DNA of 6,540 nucleotides from Thermoproteota archaeon (GTDB taxonomy: Archaea > Korarchaeota > JAOZGF01), in assembly GCA_027491845.1 (NCBI GenBank), contig JAOZGF010000285.1, positions 1-6,540 of the forward strand, written 5' to 3'. The stretch's first letter is position 1. Each line of letters begins with the position of its first letter. Positions 3,719 to 6,540 of this stretch are shown piece after piece. The notes under the pieces were generated by a model. It saw only the letters and a list, made by a program, of their open reading frames with translations. It made no database searches and was not told where the DNA came from. Position numbers and translations under genes: made by a program.

Positions 3719-6127
3719 TTACGCGCCAAAGAAAGCCTCAGAAATTATTTTTATTTTATGTACGTAGGTTTCAGGTATTTTCCATCCTAACGCAATGGGT
3801 AGGTAGATTGGGGCTGAAGATGAGAGTAGCAGGACAAATGTTAACAGCAGGGTCTTGCATGAATTTTTTCGGCTGGATAGGCATGACTTGAAATAGATTG
3901 AGATCGTTAGGTAGAGAGCCGGCGTCAGGGTGACCATGTAGAAGAGGAATGTTGTTCTTTGAAGCAACCCGTATGCAGTGTACAGCGGAATGAACCAAAG
4001 GAGGGGGATGATGAATTTTTCCTTTCTGATTTCGACAGGCGTCAGGATAAGGTATATGAGGACGCCTAGACCGATTAACCATGTAACTGGGTTTCCGCAG
4101 GCGCAAATGCATTTGAGGTTTCCCTCACCATAGACTGTTGTGTTCCAGTAGTATAGGACTGGTTTCCAAGTTGACAGCCACGTAATTGCATGTGAACTGT
4201 ACGGATGCTGTCCTTTCAGTGTTGTTCCCACTTCAAACAGGAACTTCTGTATGTCTAAGAAGTATTTGAGGCCTCCGATCCTAAAATGGTAAATGAACGT
4301 TGGAACATAGGTTGCGAGTGAGGCAAGTATGCAGGCCAGTGTGTTCAAGACCCCATAGATTAGTGCTTTACTCTTCCTGATAACCTTTGACCTTGACCTA
4401 AGGAAAATGTAAGGGCAGAAGCTGAGCAAGACGACTGCTGAAGATATTTTGCATGCGGTTGATAAGCCTATTAAAGCCCCGAAAGAAACGTTTCTCCAGA
4501 AAAACTTTTCTTCAAGGGAGACAAAGCAGAGAACAGCTAGTAACAGGACAAACAACTGGAAAACATCAAGCATAGCTATCCTGGACTGAACAAGGAACAA
4601 TGGGTCAAGGACGAAGAAGAGGGAAGTCGTGAAAGCAATGGTTTCGCTGCCTGTAAGAGACAGGGCGATCAAATAAAATACTAGAGATGAAGCTACGCCC
4701 ACAAAAGCCGAAGGGAGCCTCCAGCCAAGGGAGTTGTTACCTGCAAACAATATACCCATTGAAATAAACATTTTAGCAAGAGGGGGATGAGTTTGCAGTT
4801 TGTCTAGCCCGCTCTCTATGATTTGGCTTGCAGCTGGAACGTAGTGGGCTTCATCAAAAACAAGTTCCTCAGGACTGCTTAGTCCGTTGAAAACGAAGGC
4901 TGAGCAGAGTAGTGTGATGGCCAGTGGAAAAATGATTTTTTTGAGGTGGCCAAGGACCTTTCCAGGTGCAACCACATTTTTTTCAACCGAAAAAACGACG
5001 TCTTTTCCACGTAAACCAGTCAGCAGGATCAGGAAAAGGAAGAAATGCCTGAAAATAAGCAGGTAGTCAAGGTATGCCTGATTTCTAACTAGAAACCAGT
5101 AAAGCAGGCCAACTAGGGAGTTTGAGATGTCGAAACCATAGAATAAGGCGAGGGACGGGGAGAAAAAGTAGAAGAAGGGCAGAAGCCAGAGGTTGTATTG
5201 GGGGGAATAAACCTTGTTCACGAAAATGAAGAGGAGACAGGAGAGGAAGGATGCTTTCAAGAAGGAAAACTTACCCTTAAGAAGGAGATAGATGAGGATC
5301 AGGTACGGAGCGAAAAAAAGTAAGGCTACCAATGCGTCAATGTGAAGAGCTGAGGAATATAGGGCTTCAAACACGATTCTCCAAAAGGAGTCAGGATTAG
5401 GAGGCCTCTCAATGTTAAATTTATAGAAGAAAAGCCAGCCCTCAGGGTTTGCATACATGATGGGTAGATTTAGGGAGAGGAACCCTAGGAGGGATGAAAT
5501 GAGGATTTTCCTCCTCTGCCCAGGACTGTTGGGTGAAGCGAGTAATAGGGGGATGAAGATAAGTGGGAAAAACTTTATAGCTCCTCCTAAACCAAGCGTG
5601 AAAGCTGACAGCTCTTTCTTCTTCAAACAAAAGAAGTAAATGGATAAGACGAGGAGGAAAACAGGTATTATGTCCCAGTTATAGTTTATGTACACCAGGG
5701 TTGACGGTGCAAGGACAAAGTAAAGGATGAGGTTCCGCAATTTTCGATTGTTCTCAAATTCTTCCCCATGTGGGCTGTTGAACTTAAACCTCAACAGTAA
5801 CAGCGAGGAAAGGAACAGGAATAAAAAGAAAATGATGCTGTTTAAAAGGAAAAAGACTTCTTGTGTAGAGGAAAATAGGGAAAGGAGGAAGATTGTTAAT
5901 CCGATGCCTGGGGGGTACTCAAGATCCCAGCCAAAGTAGGGCATGTACTTGTTCAGGTAACTTCCATGTGTCAGTAGGTCTCCTACATAAGAAAGGCCAT
6001 AGTAGCCTGAATCAATGACCCAAAGCTTCCAGTAAACTGAGACAGTAAAGGCTAGGAGGGATGAAATGAAAACTGCCAGGTATGGTTTCCCGCCTCTAGC
6101 CTCAAAAGGAAACTTTATGTGTTGCAA
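3719..6127 (-). CDS. Double GT-C membrane glycosyltransferase: GT87/PIG-M-like half joined to a PMT (GT39)-like half
   Basis: This 802-residue protein is predicted to span the membrane more than 20 times. N-terminal half (about 1-375): D50 in the first outer loop, EYPPG (70-74), NYNWDIIPV (148-156), GAIKFFPLIFIP (182-193) and NKVYSPQYNLWLLPFF (304-319), the last resembling the NKV..QYF.W motif of PIG-M-type mannosyltransferases. After a soluble basic linker (about 372-396), the second half carries PMT hallmarks: FDEAHY (424-429, likely catalytic acidic pair D425/E426), THPPLAK (446-452), SRIAMLD (515-521), GQHPYSSHAITW (639-650) and GNP (678-680). Both families use lipid-phosphate-linked sugars (typically polyprenyl-phosphate mannose) on the outer face. 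One polypeptide could thus make two glycosyl transfers, for instance in protein glycosylation or glycolipid assembly; the acceptor is unknown. Bacterial and archaeal PMT proteins normally stand alone and are longer than this roughly 400-residue half. The start is TTG, chosen because AAGGAGGATGAG ends just upstream and an in-frame TGA at 6131-6133 rules out extension. Confidence 0.88.
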   Translation of the reverse strand: MQHIKFPFEARGGKPYLAVFISSLLAFTVSVYWKLWVIDSGYYGLSYVGDLLTHGSYLNKYMPYFGWDLEYPPGIGLTIFLLSLFSSTQEVFFLLNSIIFFLFLFLSSLLLLRFKFNSPHGEEFENNRKLRNLILYFVLAPSTLVYINYNWDIIPVFLLVLSIYFFCLKKKELSAFTLGLGGAIKFFPLIFIPLLLASPNSPGQRRKILISSLLGFLSLNLPIMYANPEGWLFFYKFNIERPPNPDSFWRIVFEALYSSALHIDALVALLFFAPYLILIYLLLKGKFSFLKASFLSCLLFIFVNKVYSPQYNLWLLPFFYFFSPSLALFYGFDISNSLVGLLYWFLVRNQAYLDYLLIFRHFFLFLILLTGLRGKDVVFSVEKNVVAPGKVLGHLKKIIFPLAITLLCSAFVFNGLSSPEELVFDEAHYVPAASQIIESGLDKLQTHPPLAKMFISMGILFAGNNSLGWRLPSAFVGVASSLVFYLIALSLTGSETIAFTTSLFFVLDPLFLVQSRIAMLDVFQLFVLLLAVLCFVSLEEKFFWRNVSFGALIGLSTACKISSAVVLLSFCPYIFLRSRSKVIRKSKALIYGVLNTLACILASLATYVPTFIYHFRIGGLKYFLDIQKFLFEVGTTLKGQHPYSSHAITWLSTWKPVLYYWNTTVYGEGNLKCICACGNPVTWLIGLGVLIYLILTPVEIRKEKFIIPLLWFIPLYTAYGLLQRTTFLFYMVTLTPALYLTISIYFKSCLSSRKNSCKTLLLTFVLLLSSSAPIYLPIALGWKIPETYVHKIKIISEAFFGA

Positions 6128-6129
6128 AA

Positions 6130-6141
6130 CTCATCCTCCTT
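6130..6141 (-). promoter_or_regulatory. Strong Shine-Dalgarno sequence fixing a TTG start
   Basis: Minus-strand AAGGAGGATGAG places GGAGG (6135-6139) seven bases before TTG at 6127. The ATG inside it (6132-6134) is in another frame and meets a stop after ten codons, so it is not the start. A real leader in the mRNA is implied, unlike the leaderless layout suggested for other genes here, which favours co-transcription with the upstream DUF47 gene. Confidence 0.8.
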
Positions 6142-6153
6142 GGATCTCTTAAG

Positions 6154-6168
6154 TAAAAGAAGAAAAGG
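6154..6168 (-). terminator. Pyrimidine-rich tract between the DUF47 and glycosyltransferase genes
   Basis: On the minus strand CCTTTTCTTCTTTTA lies 27-42 bases after the DUF47 stop. T-rich tracts can end archaeal transcripts, so it may be a weak or partial terminator, but the T-runs are short and interrupted by C. The tract could also be part of an A+T-rich promoter for the next gene (TTACTTAA lies just downstream). Confidence 0.25.
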
Positions 6169-6195
6169 CAAGGTGGGATAGATAAGCTGGGAAAG

Positions 6196-6540
6196 CTAAC
6201 ATGGCTTTGGTTTACGCATTCTCTTGGTGACAGCTATCTCCCTAACCATGTCGATTGAGTTTTCACACCAGTCAGCGACCATTTCAACCGAGTCGAGGAA
6301 CTGTGCAAGCAGGATGATGCCTGCAACCGTTAGGTTCTCCGGCTTCTCCCTTAGGAGAAGCCTCCTGATCTCCGTATATTTGTCGTCAATGGTTTCTTCA
6401 AGTCTTTCAACCTGATTGGCCTTCCTCATGGCCTTGTCAATGTCGTCCTTAAGGGTTGAAACACATTCAGCAGTTAAGTTAACGCATTCAACGTCTGCAC
6501 GGCAGAAATCAATGGTTTTCCTTTTTAATTCATCACTGGT
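6196..6540 (-). CDS. DUF47/PhoU-like protein (TIGR00153-like), C-terminal part; 5' end outside the window
   Basis: The frame is open from the right edge of the window to TAG at 6196-6198, giving 114 residues. It is helical and charged with the heptad-like spacing of the PhoU/DUF47 fold: VERLEETIDDKYTEIRRLL, then ENLTVAGIILLAQFLDSVEMVADWCENSIDMVREIAV in parts, matching the family pattern of a final helix hairpin with the sequence LE.I.D and a following D..E..AD. DUF47 proteins are about 205-225 residues, so the N-terminal half lies off the edge. In archaea and bacteria they are usually next to a PiT-type inorganic phosphate transporter and are thought to regulate it in the cytoplasm; if so here, the transporter would lie further upstream on this strand, outside the window. 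An internal ATG at 6427-6429 is not the start, since the frame continues and still fits the family. The glycosyltransferase follows 68 bases downstream. Confidence 0.82.
   Translation of the reverse strand, partial: TSDELKRKTIDFCRADVECVNLTAECVSTLKDDIDKAMRKANQVERLEETIDDKYTEIRRLLLREKPENLTVAGIILLAQFLDSVEMVADWCENSIDMVREIAVTKRMRKPKPC

Noticed and set aside
3771..4112. 113-codon minus-strand frame and other short frames inside 3719-6127
   Set aside because: They overlap the glycosyltransferase gene, which has strong family motifs throughout; these are alternative-frame readings.
6224..6415. 63-codon plus-strand frame
   Set aside because: Antisense to the DUF47/PhoU-like gene.
1..6540. CRISPR array, insertion sequence, phage or defence genes, C/D-box RNA
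   Set aside because: No regularly spaced repeats, no transposase frame with terminal inverted repeats, no phage or defence protein motifs, and no paired C and D boxes were found on either strand.

Overview
The window most likely comes from an archaeon. It carries a ribose-phosphate pyrophosphokinase of archaeal type, a VIT1/CCC1-like membrane protein of the kind common in archaea (TIGR00267-like), a DUF47/PhoU-like protein, and TATA-like elements about 26 bases ahead of several open frames, suggesting leaderless transcripts. Arginine is often AGG/AGA, and GTG and TTG serve as start codons. The lineage cannot be fixed from the sequence; a Thermoproteota-like (for example Bathyarchaeia) host is a guess.

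Layout, left to right. Positions 3-479 (+) hold the C-terminal half of prs, cut by the window edge. Positions 480-1354 are an A+T-rich stretch without a convincing intact gene. It contains two possible decayed coding traces, a 57-codon basic ORF, a tandem 11-bp repeat and an orphan TATA element followed by hairpins. Positions 1355-1981 (-) encode a complete 208-aa VIT/CCC1-like membrane protein with a GTG start. Positions 1982-2699 are mostly empty but carry three plus-strand TATA-like elements, two of which share an 11-bp core and sit just ahead of very short ORFs. Positions 2700-3044 (-) are a 114-codon ORF of unknown function. Positions 3045-3718 hold a small minus-strand ORF, a perfect tandem 14-bp repeat and a hairpin plus T-run locus. 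Positions 3719-6127 (-) encode an 802-aa membrane glycosyltransferase that appears to join two GT-C enzymes: a GT87/PIG-M-like N-terminal half and a PMT (GT39)-like C-terminal half. Positions 6196-6540 (-) are the C-terminal part of a DUF47/PhoU-like protein that continues past the window edge.

The genes do not form one obvious pathway. The DUF47 gene and the glycosyltransferase run in the same direction with 68 bases between them and could be co-transcribed, although a pyrimidine-rich tract lies between them. The strongest point of interest is the double GT-C protein. The second is that about 35% of the window (three gaps totalling 2,267 bases) has no convincing gene yet contains promoter-like elements, hairpins and short repeats, which fits small RNAs, very small proteins, gene decay, or a mixture. 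No CRISPR array, insertion sequence, tRNA or rRNA was recognised.
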